The position numbers and the translations under genes are program-made. From Piper betle (Eukaryota > Streptophyta > Magnoliopsida > Piperales > Piperaceae), in contig JAURVB010013572.1 in the NCBI GenBank assembly GCA_033002965.1, positions 33,381 to 97,380 on the forward strand: a stretch of DNA of 64,000 bases, read 5' to 3'. The notes under the pieces are model-generated. The model was given only the letters and a program-made list of their open reading frames with translations. It was not told where the DNA came from and made no database searches. Each line of letters opens with the position of its first letter. Position 1 is the stretch's first letter. Of the stretch, positions 1-13,007 are shown piece by piece.

Positions 1-2431
1 TCCTTTATCCGGGCTTGGGACCAGTAATACAGAAAGCATTAACGTAGTTTTAGTATGGTGCATTTAAGTGTACAACAATTTTTCATATAAACAACAACAA
101 CAAAAAACAAACATAAAAATCAGAAAGCCTATATAATGCAAGGTTGAGGCTTATTCAGAAGTAACATGTTCGTATACTCAAAGTGAAACATACAAGCCCA
201 AACATTATTCTATATAGCTATTTGATAATATACATTTCACATGGGACATTGAGAATCATGAAAAACCAATTCATCAAGTTCATTGTATGGCTTAAAATGT
301 ACCTCCTCATAAACACAAAATGTTCTTGAAGGAGCAATGTGCTTCTTAAAAACAGAAGGATCCAAGGGAAAACAAGAAAACCAACTTCGACCAATAACTG
401 GAACCTGAGACAAAAAATTAGTATATAAGCGAAAGGTACCAAGAAATACATCCAATATGTCTAGAAATACTCTTGTACCAATGTTTGTACAGAAGAGTAA
501 CATCAGTAAAGAAAACATTTGAGTAGGCCAAGTTTGTACGTCTAAAATATCATTTTTAATTAGGAATCAGGCCACAAAAAACTCCAACAAATATCACCAC
601 TAATTCACAAGTAAGTTAGTACATCTTTTTGAAGCACTCAAAAAACACCACCTAACCATAGCTTTTATGAAACTACGTACCAACCTACTAATTCAATCAA
701 ATATATGCCTTCCATAGAACATTGCTTAATCGTTAAATGATTAATAACTGCATTTTCAAAAAGTCTCATTATTACAGTGCATGGCATCATTAGAAAGTAA
801 AAAGAAACAACACATTCAATTTTTTTTCCAAAAATAAAAGCTCAAATATCTATCATCATCAGATAATCTAATTCTAAACGATGGATTGACAAACAAAAAC
901 AAGGAGTCAACATCTGCACAGTGCATTATGCATAGTTTTAGAAAAGAAGAGACAAATAGGGGTGGTCTAACAAGTCACTCACCAACTGACAAAATTTAAT
1001 ACATTAAGCAAAGTGATTGTTTCTCAAGTTACACGTAAACGGCTAAGCACCCATTCAAACAAAGGTGTACTTCTCATCTACTAAAAACCTCATGAACTTT
1101 CATAAGTTCACCGAAAAAAATGGTACAAAAAGCTTGTTTAACAAGTTCACCCAGATCCAGAGCAGTACTTAATTAAACACGTATGTGAAACTAATTTTAA
1201 TGAGAGGTGAGTAAACAAGGGTTGCGGGAATGTAGATGTGTCAATAACATTAAAAAACATGCATGGAGTGCTTGATACTCACTAAAGGAAAAGAAGCTCA
1301 TAAATAAAGATGATTCAAGGAAATAATTTCGAATTTACGTGGGAGAAATCAATTCCACAAGTAATTTGGGGCTTAGAGGAAGGAAAAGCACATATAAAAG
1401 AACCATTCTTCCAAACATGCACTGGATCAACCACAAAAGGCGCCATCTTGTCCACTGGATGGCCAGTAGAATCTTCTGCTGGGCACAATCCAACTTCTTC
1501 AATAGCTTCCACCCATTCCCTTGAAGACCCATCTAGCAACGGCACCTACAATTCAATCAACCATTTAAAATATTTTTTTTCATAAAAAGAACCAAAAAAC
1601 TAACACCAACTATCCTTTTTCCTCATTTTTTATCCAAGACACAACAGAAAATCTTGCTGATACCAATTTGTAAACCTAGGCCCTAGCACAACCAGCATAC
1701 AGGTAAGCAGGCAGCTCTGAATATTTGCATATCTTCAATTGTTTGTATGATGTTATAAATTCCACATTTTCTCTCAGTGTTTCAATTTGTTAAAAAAAAA
1801 AAAAACTAGCACACCCAGCATAGCTAAGCAGACTACTATGAACATAAATTGTATAGTAAACAGTCTGCAATTGTTTGTATAATCTTACCAATTGCACATT
1901 TTTTTAAGTGCTTCAGTTGGTAAAAGAAGGGATTGATCATGAAATTGAAACGAATCCTACCTCGCCACCCCCGGAGATCTCAATACGGCAATTGTCAACG
2001 CCAAGGGCATCGAGCGCGGAAAGCAGATGCTCGACGGTGCGAACAGTAGCTCCGCCATTGGACAGCGTGGTGCAGAGGCGGGAGTCCGACACGGATCCCG
2101 CCGTCGCCAGGATGCGTCGCCGGCAGCCGCCGTGGACGTCGTCGGCGACGAAGAAGCGGCCTTCGCCGGCTGCGGCGGGTAAGATGGCAGCGGTGGTGCG
2201 GGCGCCAGAGTGGAGGCCGACGCCGGTCCGAGCAACCGACGAGGCTAGGGTTTGCTGCGGCCTCCCAATCTAAGGAAAGACGGGAATCAGAAAATGGACG
2301 CGTGGGAGGAGAGAAAAGGGAATATACGCATACATATATATGTATACCGAACGCCAAGAGATGTGGGGATTGGGAAGGAGATGGCCCTTGTTGCGCTCAA
2401 TTCCAGCCTTCAACAAACGCGGCAACCCCAT
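1..2431 (-). CDS. LPXC: Plant LpxC homologue, UDP-3-O-acyl-N-acetylglucosamine deacetylase, exons 1-4 (3' part outside window)
   Basis: The product should be the zinc-dependent deacetylase of the lipid A pathway, which in plants is nucleus-encoded and reported to be mitochondrial. Four exons join in phase: 2431-2348, 2269-1961, 1545-1339 and 404-303, all with GT-AG introns; the rest lies left of base 1. Exon 1 encodes 28 residues (start MGLPRLLKAG), basic and almost free of acidic residues, as expected of a mitochondrial presequence. Exon 2 has the LpxC start (RPQQTLASSV, GVGLHSG) and the zinc/catalytic motif TVEHLLSAL with Glu108-His109. Exon 3 begins PLLDGSSREWV (from residue 133). Exon 4 carries SRTFCVYEE (226-234). 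The two other zinc ligands, normally in the C-terminal half, are not in the window. An in-frame TAG just upstream of exon 2 forces the start into exon 1. Exon 2 is strongly GC-rich. No frame lesion was seen. Confidence 0.92.
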
Positions 2432-4531
2432 GTTTTCTTGCTGTGTTGGAACTCATTTAGGAGAAGCAGCTATTTTGGGGCTCCCCCACACACTTACGCC
2501 TACACCTGCAATGTGATTTGTGGCATCTACATTGTGACTGAGAGAATCTTCAAAATGATACCCATCGTCCATCAAAATAGAATTCAGATTGGCTGGTCTA
2601 CTTCTCACAAAAATTCTTTCGATTAACTACTTACTTGATAAAATTATGGTTCCTTGCCAACCAACCAACAAATATGAACTCATTCAAATAGGATGAACAC
2701 ATTTCGGTCCACAACTGAATTGTCAATTCGTTTCAATTATTATTAAACTTTGGTTTGGTTTGATTTGGACCTTAGATTTTTTCAATTCAGAATTTATAAT
2801 AACGGGACAAAATCTTAAGTTTTGAAGTATGGACTGATTTCATCTTAAAAAATACAAACCCCAAAATTCTGAAATTTGGATGAATACAACTAAACTCTCT
2901 AAAGAATCCACCGAATTAAGAATCATGTAAATCGTAATTCAATTGTTAAAGTTATAAGTTTTACAAACTAGTTGTTGTAGAAACCTAAAATTCACGGACG
3001 TGGCTATTGGACACTAAACGTTCTTTGGAGTGAGTAGTCAAGACCAATCATATGGCCAAATTAGAATAGTAAGTTCCAATGTTTACAAGATCGATCGAAA
3101 AGGCTTGAAGTATGGTGAATAAGCTAGACACGGTTACTTGTGAACCATATCTATATCATCGATAAGATGCCCATCATAAAGCAAGCAATTTGAGAGGCTA
3201 AGCATTTTTTGAACAACACGGTCAATTTAAGTGAAGCTAAACGTGTTTGGTTAACCAAAGATCTTAGTTAGATTCATGAGTTAATCTTGGTCAATGGCTA
3301 AAGATGTGTTCATTTAAGTCTATCAGGTTAGGATCTGCGTAAGATATTTAAGGGTTGAATTGTCATTTTAGATTAGATGGAGGATGTTCTACAAAGAGTA
3401 GAAAAGGCAAAAAGTGTAGCAACCCAATTTGACCCAAAAGGACGGACCAAATCATGATATTATCATGTGAAAAACTACTCGTTAGGCTATTGCATACACA
3501 CTCTACGGAAACGGGTTTTAACCCTCAAGGAGGCTTAAAACAGACATCATACAAGGTTTCATAGATTGCGTGCATAGTCATACTAAATAGCACATATAAT
3601 ATACTCCTATATGAGCACTCTGAGCCATAACAAAGGCAGCACATCCCCTGTGACTAAGAGGGTGACTTTATAAGTGTGATGATCGCTTCGGACTACATGA
3701 AGGTAAGACCCCCCATATAGGTAAGAGGTTAGATGCTGTGGCATGCTCAATTTTTTATTCTTAGTTTTAGTAATTGGATTAGGTAACTTGATTCCTTAAT
3801 GCAGATGACTACTAAACACTCTATCGTTGTCACCTATTTCATATACCCCCGCAAGTAAAGTTAAATACAGACATATTATTGGGTGCTAGGGCATCATACC
3901 TTAACACCCGATCTTGACATGGGTTCATCACGCGATAGGGCCTGTATGCTCCTCCTACTCACGTTCTTCTACAGACACATGTAGCTACAACTAAATAAGT
4001 TTTGTATACCTAGATTCACTCCTTGTCATGTTCCAGGACTTTAGGGCATTATACACCTTACAAATGGTGGTTAGCCTCCACCCCAAAGTTTATGTGCTTC
4101 ATAGTAATATAATAATAAAATAAATTGAATAATGATCACACGTGTATAATCAACATATCATAAAACCCAATCCATCATACATGGTTCATAGAATTTAGTG
4201 CACATGCTCGCCAAAATAATATAGTCATTCATACAAAAACATAGTTGAATACATGACAGCACATAGGGCCCATGCCACCACCACTGAGCCTCTCGATCCA
4301 TGCACATAGATTGACTAACCCCAAGGAACCTCACTAACATATAAATAGAGTTTGATTACCGGTCCAAAATAACTATCGGTAAAACAATACTTGCAAATGG
4401 ATATTCCAATACCCATTGAAACTTAAAAAAAACTTTAGAAAGTCTCACATGGGCTATAAGCAAGGACAACTTATTTAAAAGAACCGTTACAATACAATGA
4501 CAAAAATCATACTCATATAGAAAAACTTACG
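2432..4531. other. LPXC upstream/intergenic region, no gene seen
   Basis: About 2.1 kb of AT-rich DNA upstream of the LPXC start and up to the next LTR copy. It should contain the LPXC promoter, but I see no TATA box that can be placed with confidence. At about 3415 a TGTAGCAACCCAA sequence looks like the edge of an LTR, but no partner end, PBS or duplication was found, so no element is called. Confidence 0.4.
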
Positions 4532-7385
4532 TGTACAACCCGTGACCTGAGTCAGTGTTTTATATTCAGAACCAGCTAGTTCGACTGTTATTTTCAGTTG
4601 AGTTAATTTCAGAATATGTGCGTTGAGTCTAAGTTGGCCGCGTGTACGAGCCATGAGGGTCAGAATGTATGAGAGTATGCCAGTTTATATATATATAATA
4701 GATCGTAGAGTTATTTTTAGGCTATTTACCGCATTAGGACGCATTATTTATTATTTTTGGGTCTAGAACATGTTATTTTATTTTATTGAGCATATTTTAT
4801 TTTATTTTTGTATTTATCATATTTATTTTATATTTATTTAGAATTTATTGCAATAATGACTCGAGTAAGGAACGTGTTAAGTTTTTATTATGAAATTGTC
4901 ATCGATCCATCTCTTCTTCTTCTCCAACTCTTTTTTTTCCCCGTTCCTCCTCTGTTCTGTTGCACCACCCCACCGCCAGTGACCTCGCCGCTGGCCAATG
5001 TCGTTGCTGCCTCGTCCCGCTTCCCTTTTCCTTCCCCCTCTCCCTACCTTATTCTTCTTATTTTCCTTCCCGGCCACCCACTGCCGCCCACCATGCGTGG
5101 GTAGCCGTGGCCACCAACTCCGGCAACCCTCCCTAGCCTCTCCCCCTCTTTCCCAACTCTTCCCAAGCCTGAACGACACATGCACGGTGACCCAAGGCCA
5201 ACACTTTGCATGTCCTATCGCTGGCTGGCTATGTGCCACCCTCACCATTGATCAGACGACGACCCCCCCCCCTTGCCCACCCCACTTCCCTCACATAGCC
5301 TCCCCCTGCACTAGCCGGGGCTGTTTTGAGCAGCTGCCACCAGCCGCTCCCTTCGGCAAGGCCATCTCCTCCCCACCAAGCTATCCTCCTCCTTGCCCTT
5401 CATCCCTCACAGCAGCACCATGTCCATAGTAGCCGATTAGCGATGTTTTTGCTAGCGGCCAGTCACCTTCCCCGGCCAGTCGTAGGCCGGCCAGAGTAGC
5501 CTTGGTAAGGCCACGCCACATCCTAGCCATGTGCTCCAGTCCTAGCCTAGCCGAGTCCTCTCTTGGCCAAACCGAAGCCACGCCCATGGCAGCTGCGACC
5601 CTTGCCACCACCGTCATTGCTGTCACTGCATGACCGACGATTAGGTATAAAATTTTATCTGATTTATTTGATAATAAAGTGTTTTATGATTTTATTGTAA
5701 TGCAAATGGTGTGATTGTAAATAGATGTTGGTTTAAATTTAAATGCATGTTAATAGATGATAATGGTGACTTAGGGTTAGACAATTAATTCATAAATTAT
5801 GTATACAATTTTTATGATCAAATTAGTATAATTGAATAGTAAGCTAATTATTGGAGTTAGGGTTCATATTTAATTGGATGAGGATTCATTTCTTATGTAG
5901 TGGAATAAGAATACATGATGTTAATAATTGAATTAAGATGTAGGTAGCTAATTAAATAGGTCTTAATTGTCGATTAGAATGGGTTGTATGATTTGAATGT
6001 AAATGTCACATGATGTCGGATCATTGCTAATCATGGTTAGATGCCCCAGGTTGAGATTTTGATGTAATTGATGTTGCATGTTTCATATGATGTGACAATG
6101 AGTACATGCACTTAGATTTAGTATAATGCATCAGCTACCAGGTTGGTGTATGAGAAAGAGGTACTAAGGGCTTAAGTTTTCATGGTTAGAGCTCAATTAT
6201 TATTAGTACTCAGGTTATGTTGGTAATCACATGTTCTATTTGATTGCATATTGTGTTCTTAGTTTGACTGACTGTGATTTTATATAGTTCTTCGTCGCAT
6301 CATGCATCACATGATTAGAATGAGCATTAGTATTTAGTTTTGATGCAAAGGTAAGAAGCTTATCGTCTAGGTGCGAGAACACGCTCAGGGCTTCTACCGG
6401 GTCCGTTTAGGACTCACCCCTGATTTATTGTTCTATTCTATCGTAATTTATTTTTATAGTTTGTAGGATGGGTTAAGTGGTATTTTATTGGATCCCATTT
6501 AACTTAGGTCATTTAGTCGAATAATTTTCTGGATTAATAACCCTCGAGGATGAGATCCCTCAAGTATGATTTCGAAAACAAGATTCACCACAAGTTGCCT
6601 TCAGGCTTATTATATAAATCTCTTCCCATGCCTATATATATAATTTTAACGAGTTTTCAGTAAGACGAGAGATGGTGAAACCAACTCACACATACCATGA
6701 GCAGGTACACGTGACAATCATAGCGGGCTCTGGATTAGTAAGAGGGTTGTTCCATTCCTATGTAGGTGATGACTATGAATTGGATGTGCCAACTGAGACG
6801 GAGGAGCAATGATGTCTTTTGCACACACATGTCAGACGATAGAATGGTACTTTTTTATGATGTCTTGATATTGAGAATGATGTGATGAAGTCCAAGATAT
6901 GATAATATGATGTGATATGATATCTGCTTTAGTAGCAAAATTTCTAATGATGACATGTTAATATATTTGTTTTAGTAAATATATTTAAATATTGAATATA
7001 TACAACAAGTGGGTCAAGACCTAGAATTAGATGTGAGATGTGAACAAAATGCACAGGTGGGTCGAGACTTAAGATTGATATTACGCACCTAATTAAAATT
7101 TTGTGTGAATGACAATGTTTGGTATATGTATGGATTTATGTATTTATACATGATTTGACTGGGTGACCCCTAATTGCACTTTTAAAGGAGACTTTGTCCA
7201 TTTTATTTTAGGAATTTTTATTGATTTTATTGTAATTATTTTGGTATGTAAACTGGTTATTATGTCATTCATGTAGACGCAGAGAGTAGATCTACATGAG
7301 TTGTGTTTGGGTTAGCCGACCTAATTGGGACCTATGACATTCCGGTTTGGTTTGTGAGCGTGAACTGGATTTGAGGTGTTCCTCT
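4532..7385 (+). mobile_element. Decayed solo LTR of the ~2.9-kb Ty3/gypsy LTR family
   Basis: It begins TGTACAACCCGTGACCTGAG, a divergent version of the family start TGTAAAACCCGTGAC. It follows the family order: paired GAGTCAG/GTTTTA motifs, the GCATTAGGACGC block, a GC-rich island (about 4920-5640), the donor-like GATTAG|GTATAA (5644/5645), the block ending in CCGTTTAGGACTC (about 6360-6420), ACCCTCGAGGATGAGATCCC (about 6540), and CACTTTTAAAGGAGAC. It ends near TTTGAGGTGTT. No PBS follows and no target-site duplication could be matched, so it is called a decayed solo LTR. The Pro/Ala/Ser-rich frames in the island are base-composition frames, not a recognised protein. Confidence 0.75.
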
Positions 7386-9218
7386 CACATTCTCTATATA
7401 ATACCTACAATAGCTACACATGTGGTAAAGAAATAGTTGAGCTAGTGCCACAAATTTAAAAATGTATTGCATTATTTTGTATCCTCATACATCAGACTAT
7501 CTGAGGGAGAGAGTACTAGTGCGATTCTTGCTACCCAAAAAATCTCTCATGTTCGAAAAATATATATCATCAATAGATTTCAGCCTTGGGTAGGGAATTG
7601 TATAATAAATTTCTAGATCTTATCTTTCAAAAATTATTAATGGATTTCAGCCTTGAAGTTATATTAAACTTATGAGAAACATGGCTAAATGACCTAACAT
7701 TGGAGGGTTCCGATAAAACGCCATCGAAGCCATCTTACGTCTAATATACGATTAAAATTGATATTCAGAGAGTCAAACATAGATGAAGCAAAGGAGAGTC
7801 AACTTGGATGAGTGAAGCACCGCGTCTTAGGTCGATGAGCTCACCTCGTGTAATCTAGCACAAAGATGGAACCCGAATTAGACTCTGATTACATTGGCAT
7901 GCACATCAAGGCAAAGGTCTCAACACATGCACAACACATAATACACTTGATTTCTTACTTATTGGAGTGTTAAATCTCATTATATACCTTAATTAAGGTC
8001 TAAGGTTACATGCACATTTAGTTAGAAAAGTCCAATACTTAGGTTTAATCAAATGAGCCTAACCGGACAATTTTTTGGACAGGCCAAACAATGTCCAAAT
8101 GGGCTAAAATTTGACCCCTTGGGCCATGACACTCTAAAGGTTGGGTGAAAATTTTACTAAGTATTGGCTCATTGGCCAACATGGTAAACCCACTAAGGTT
8201 GGGCTAAGGTGTTGGGAATAGTATTCTTGGGCTGCACACCAATTTTACTAAGTGTTGTTCGTGGGCTTAGAGACTCAAAATGGGCTTGGGTGAGTGGGTG
8301 TAGTTAGCCAACATAGTGGGCTTGAATTTAGAAACATTTCAGCTCCAAAATCTATGTATTTGCTTGAGTGGACTCTATAATGGGAGGTATTGGCCAAGTC
8401 AATTATGGAGCTGTGTGGACCTCTTGGGATTGGGACACTCCTAACTCGAGATCTACTAAGCCCAATTCTCCAAAATTCTAATATGGTGTTATAGGGACAC
8501 AATCTAAGGTGTGGGAGAAATTTCATGTAATTTCATCACTGTTTGACTAGGTTTTCGAATTTTATATTCAAAGTTAAAGAACTAGGGTTTCACCCTACAT
8601 TCCTGCTCACTTCGAAAAACTGATAAAGCTAACCTCATAAATGATTTTTAATTAGTTCCAAAAATTACATTCATTTAGTAGACCATTAGGAAGTCCGTAT
8701 ATAATTTTTAAAGATTTTATTAACTACTTTTAGTTAGCTCACCATGGAGCACAAACTTTAATAATTAGGGGTTTTGTTCATGCCCTTTACGTGGTTATTT
8801 TAGTGTTAAAATTATAAAAGTGTAAGCCAACACATAAATCAACAAGCATGCAAAATATGAAAATCATTAGAAACCTACATCAGGGTGTAAAAATTGGGGA
8901 AGAGGCTTCTAAATCACAGGGACCATGAAAGCTGTCATATTTTACCAAGTTTGGCACCCCTACATGCATATAAACATCATAACAAGTAAAGTGATCAACA
9001 TAAAAATTGTATATCGAACTATTATGAGTGAAACAAAATAAGAATCATGCACAAAGGATATCTATAACACAAGATCTAATTTTCTTGGAAAAATAGTGCA
9101 TATATACAACATGCGAGCACTCAAAAATGAATATATATTATTATCTATACACAAAAAAAATGATTACAAGTCTTATCAACTCTTAACACAGAGAGCTACA
9201 TGATAAAAATACAAAATA
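7386..9218. other. AT-rich intergenic DNA, no gene seen
   Basis: No coding pattern, LTR edge or RNA gene was recognised. There is a partial local echo of TAGATTTCAGCCTTG / GGATTTCAGCCTTG at about 7575 and 7642, compatible with a small duplication. The short frames here have no protein-like composition. Confidence 0.4.
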
Positions 9219-9683
9219 TGTGAGATCCCTCAACTTAGTCCCACATCTAATACCTACTGGGAGAAGATCCTGTTTCTAAGTGGGAATGGACTATAGATCT
9301 TTAACTTTCGGGGTACCCATTTTAAAGAAATGACTTAGCCCATTACGTTGCACTTTGGGCTGGGTCGTTACAAATGGTATCAGAGCCAACCTGGTTCCGT
9401 GTTAGATGGTGGGCTGGATTATGAATGTTGGCTAGGCTACCGGTCACGGGCCAGAAAGGTCATGGGCTGGGGCTAGCAACGGGCCAAGAATAGGCATTTC
9501 GGGGACGAAATTCCCTAAGGTGGGTGGATTGTGAGATCCCTCAACTTAGTCCCACATCTAATACCTACTGGGAGAAGATCCTGTTTCTAAGTGGGAATGG
9601 ACTATAGATATTTAACTTTCGGGGTACCCATTTTAAAGAAATGACTTAGCCCATTACATTGCACTTTGGGCTGGGTCGTTACA
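9219..9683 (+). mobile_element. Intact TRIM-type miniature LTR retrotransposon
   Basis: Two direct terminal repeats of 154 bp (9219-9372 and 9530-9683) both start TGTGAGATCCC and end GGTCGTTACA. I count two mismatches between them. Between lie only 157 bp: a primer binding site TGGTATCAGAGC (9375-9386) two bases after LTR 1, and a purine-rich tract AAGGTGGGTGGA (9517-9528) just before LTR 2. The whole is flanked by a perfect 5-bp duplication AAATA (9214-9218 and 9684-9688). It has no coding capacity, so it must have been mobilised by another element's proteins. The near-identical LTRs imply a recent insertion. No 5S-like promoter was seen, so I do not assign it to the Cassandra group. Confidence 0.95.
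9375..9386 (+). promoter_or_regulatory. Primer binding site of the TRIM element
   Basis: TGGTATCAGAGC matches the complement of the 3' end of plant initiator-Met tRNA, the usual primer of plant LTR retrotransposons. It sits two bases after the first 154-bp LTR. Confidence 0.9.
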
Positions 9684-10638
9684 AAATAAATGCAAACAAG
9701 AACACATATAAGTAAACAATAACACACAACGATGAGGAGGTGGAAATGGGAGACCTTTCCCTCGATGGGGACCTAGAGGAGGTCTCACGGGGCTTCCTCT
9801 CCCAAGACCTATGACCCTACGTGGCTAGGCTTGGCTAGGAGGGGATTAGAGAGGTGGGGCACGCCTAGAGATAAAGAATGGAAGCCAAGGAGCAAGGAGG
9901 AGGATTGGAAGAGATGAGGAAAGAAGTGAAAAAGGGGAAGGAGATGGGGGTTTTAAAGAAAATGGGGAAGCTCCCAATTACAAAAGGCATGGCTTGGCGA
10001 TATAACATGTAAGGTGTCACACTTAAAAGAGTGTCATACCTAATGAAGTGTGTGTTGGCCCAAAACATAAAAACTTAGGGTTTTTGCCATAAAGTGCGTG
10101 TGATGACCTTGGGAACCGCACCACTGGTCCCAAAGGGGCTAGGATGGTCTGAAAGAGTTCCAAATATATGAAAAGCAACCAAAACACCCGCAAGACATGG
10201 TCCTAACATCTATCTACACCCGACTTGACTGAACCAATTATGAAAGGCCAAGCACATAGCTTCCAAACGGACATACAGAGTATCGAAGTAGGCTAAGGTC
10301 GGGTAGACAAACAACATACCATACTCAAACCACAGCAAGAAGGGCTGGACCCAAGTAGCCCAAAATGGGTCAAGACCAAACCAACTCAAAACCCTCGAGC
10401 GAACAACCCGAGTTTTACAAAAAGAATATAAAGATTGAGGGGGGTCAAATTGTTCTATTTTTTCTAAGGCCCTAGGTGTAAACCCTCAACTTCGGGTTAG
10501 GGTTTTACCTGCTTATAATTTGCCTGGTTCGAGTCAGTTGAAGTGAGCTCGAGCCACACCAATTTTCAGACCATACGTATGTGGTCAAGGTGGCCGTATG
10601 AGCATGTTACGGTGGTTGAGTATGCTTGTCATGCAAAT
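9684..10638. other. Intergenic DNA between TRIM and next LTR, no gene seen
   Basis: A purine-rich stretch at about 9730-9970 (GGAGG, GAGGAAG runs) and plain AT-rich DNA. A 67-codon minus-strand frame here is a by-product of the purine bias. No family is recognised. Confidence 0.35.
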
Positions 10639-12408
10639 TGTAAAACTCGTGACCTGAGTCAGAGTTTTACATTACCAAACTAGTCGGTTCAACCGTCGGT
10701 TTGAGTCTAGTCAATTTCATGACACGCTTGCTGAGCAAAGGCCAACCGTGCGTTATAAGCAATGAGGGTCAAATGTACCCAAGTATATGATGATAACGTC
10801 AAAAAAATGATGAGAAATAAATTATCAAAGTATATGGCAGTATGCAATTATTTTTTCAACCTAATTAAGTTCGGCCTAATTATTAAAAATTGATAATTAT
10901 TAGCACAACATGCTAGGATTTCATTGATTAACATAGTAAAATATTTTTATTGTAAATAAAAATGAATTTGCGTGATTTCAATGATATGAAATAAATAGTA
11001 ATGAACTGATTAAGTAAATTAAGTATGAATTGTTAATTAATTGCAATGTAAATTAGGAAATCATGATGTGAATTGATGTGAATGCTTGATATGAGTATGC
11101 TAATTAGGATGTTTGAATGCATCATTTAAATTGTGGGTGTTAGCTTTTAGATTTGATGTGTAGGTACAAAATAGGAACTCGCCGCCTAAGAGTGTGGACA
11201 CGATTAGAGCTTCTATCAGCTCCGTTTAGGACTCGTTTCTAGTTTATCCTTCTCACTCTATCGTGATTTGATTTAACAGGTAAGAGGACATATCAAAAAA
11301 TGGATTTATCATATCCCACTCCACACGAGTCATTTAGTTGTATGAATTTTTGGATTAACAACCCTCGAGGATGAGATCCCTCGAGTTTGTTTTAGAAAAC
11401 TCAGATCTAGATCATGATGCCTTCGGGCCTACTATATTATAATCCTTTACCTAGACCTGTGTATGTATAGTTTTCTCGATTTTCTAGTGAGATGTGAGTT
11501 AAGGGAAACTAGATTCATGTGCACCGCGAGCGGTTGCACGTTCCAATCAAATTGGGCTCTAGGTTGGTGAGCGGGTCATTCTATTCTTAAGGGATTCTGA
11601 CAACTCCATATTTTGAGTTCCTCAAACCCAAAGAAGTATGGAGGATTATGGGTACTACATGCAACACATGTCTAGACTTGTGGATTCAAAGGATATTGAA
11701 GGTGGTTGCCTGAGAGTACTCAGCCTCTGTGGTCAGAGTCGGGAGTTATACGGAGGATGTAGAGGACTTTAGGATAATTTATTTTCCCGAGAGTGGGATA
11801 GTTTGAAAATGTCGAGGCATTTGACAAGTCAGAATGGGACGCTATCAAGTCGAGGCTGATGACTTCAGATTAGTGCCCTTATGAGTGATTCTAATGAAAA
11901 AGTATATGATGGATTTCATTTAACCGGAGAGTTCCGATATGAACGGTGAATGTTGATTATTATGCATAGAATAGAATAGGATGAGCTAAAGGGGTCACGA
12001 CCCGACTCGGGAAATGTAAATGATTATAATGTAAATGTTGTGTGAAAGTACAATACTTTGATCATTGTTTTACATTTTTATCATTATATATATACAATAT
12101 ATGTTGTTGACAGGGATCCCTATTGCACTTTTAGGGGATACACTGTATGTATTCTTTTAAAAATCTTTGCTTTCTAACTTTTAATGAGTTCATTTTGTTT
12201 TGAATGTGAATTACATATCATATCATGCATCTAGAACAACATTAGAACCTAAACATCTCATCCATGCATTGAATGTTTGCATCACCATCTTGAGACTCCG
12301 AGGGTAGATCTAGGTTTGCTTAACTGAATTAAGTAAATTAGTGAATAGTTTGGTCGCCGACAACAACTATGGTTCGGTTTGTGGGTGAATCGAATTGGGG
12401 GTGTTATA
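10639..12408 (+). mobile_element. Solo LTR of the same family, GC island deleted
   Basis: It starts TGTAAAACTCGTGACCTGAG and ends in a decayed GGGGGTGTTATA. It keeps the outer blocks (paired GTTTTAC motifs, CTCGCCGCCTA at about 11178, CCCTCGAGGATGAGATCCC at about 11361, and the TTGCACTTTTAGGGG block). It lacks the GC-rich island of about 700 bp: the sequence passes directly from the 5' block into the AT-rich block near 10860-10920. Length is about 1.77 kb against about 2.9 kb for full copies. No convincing target-site duplication was found. Confidence 0.75.
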
Positions 12409-13007
12409 TAGATGATAGCTTTAGTTATGCTACAGTAGAATATGAATTATTAGTGTAGACACGAGATATATAGATTTTTTTGTATGTGTTAGCCAAGGTT
12501 TTAGGCATAGATCTAGGTCATTGCAGCATTTAGTTTCAGTTTGGGATTTTTAGGGCATCTCATTTACATGTATCATAGGGATTTTGGACTACGGGATTGT
12601 CCCAATAGGCCCAGCTTGATTTGAGTCATAGATTTTCACTCATTGAGTTCAAGGTTTCTAGGCCAATTTGGCCTTCTTCCCTTGATTGCTGCCTATAGAG
12701 TCATTTATAGGACTCAAATTAGTTTCGACTTGGGATGGTCTTGATCCGAGCTTTTAGTCCATATATATATTGCATATACCCATAGGTGGGCCCCACTAGG
12801 TCCACGAGTTGTTGGACATTCAAATCATCCATGTCAGCCCTAGCTTCCCCCAATTATTTTTTAGAGATTTTCCCATGATTTTAGATGATTTCCACCCCTA
12901 GCGCCACTACCACTTCGACTCACCGCCGGCAAGTCTCTGGCCTGCCCCCGCTCACTGGACTGGCACCACAATAATTGCCTCACAGCCAGCTATCATCCCA
13001 TACTAGT
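12409..13007. other. Unassigned DNA, possible old host or element sequence
   Basis: It contains GGTGGGCCCCACTAGG and a C-rich stretch ending CATACTAGT, immediately before the 13008 LTR. Read together with the sequence after 16822 it makes a continuous pyrimidine-rich tract, so it may be the pre-insertion host sequence. No coding exon was recognised. Confidence 0.35.

Noticed and set aside
1310..1585. 91-codon plus-strand frame
   Set aside because: It is antisense to LPXC exon 3, whose minus-strand translation is a clear LpxC match.
1995..2357. 120-codon minus-strand frame starting MAFGIHIYV
   Set aside because: It overlaps LPXC exon 2 in the wrong frame; the right frame gives TVEHLLSAL and splices to exon 1.
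3415..4531. Additional reverse-oriented LTR starting TGTAGCAACCC
   Set aside because: Only one edge looks LTR-like; no far end, PBS, PPT or TSD was found.
4808..5626. Pro/Ser-rich frames as a secreted or cell-wall protein gene
   Set aside because: The same GC-rich block sits at the same place in each LTR copy; composition alone explains the frames.
9219..9683. Cassandra-type TRIM with 5S rRNA promoter
   Set aside because: No 5S-like A or C box could be seen in the 154-bp LTR.
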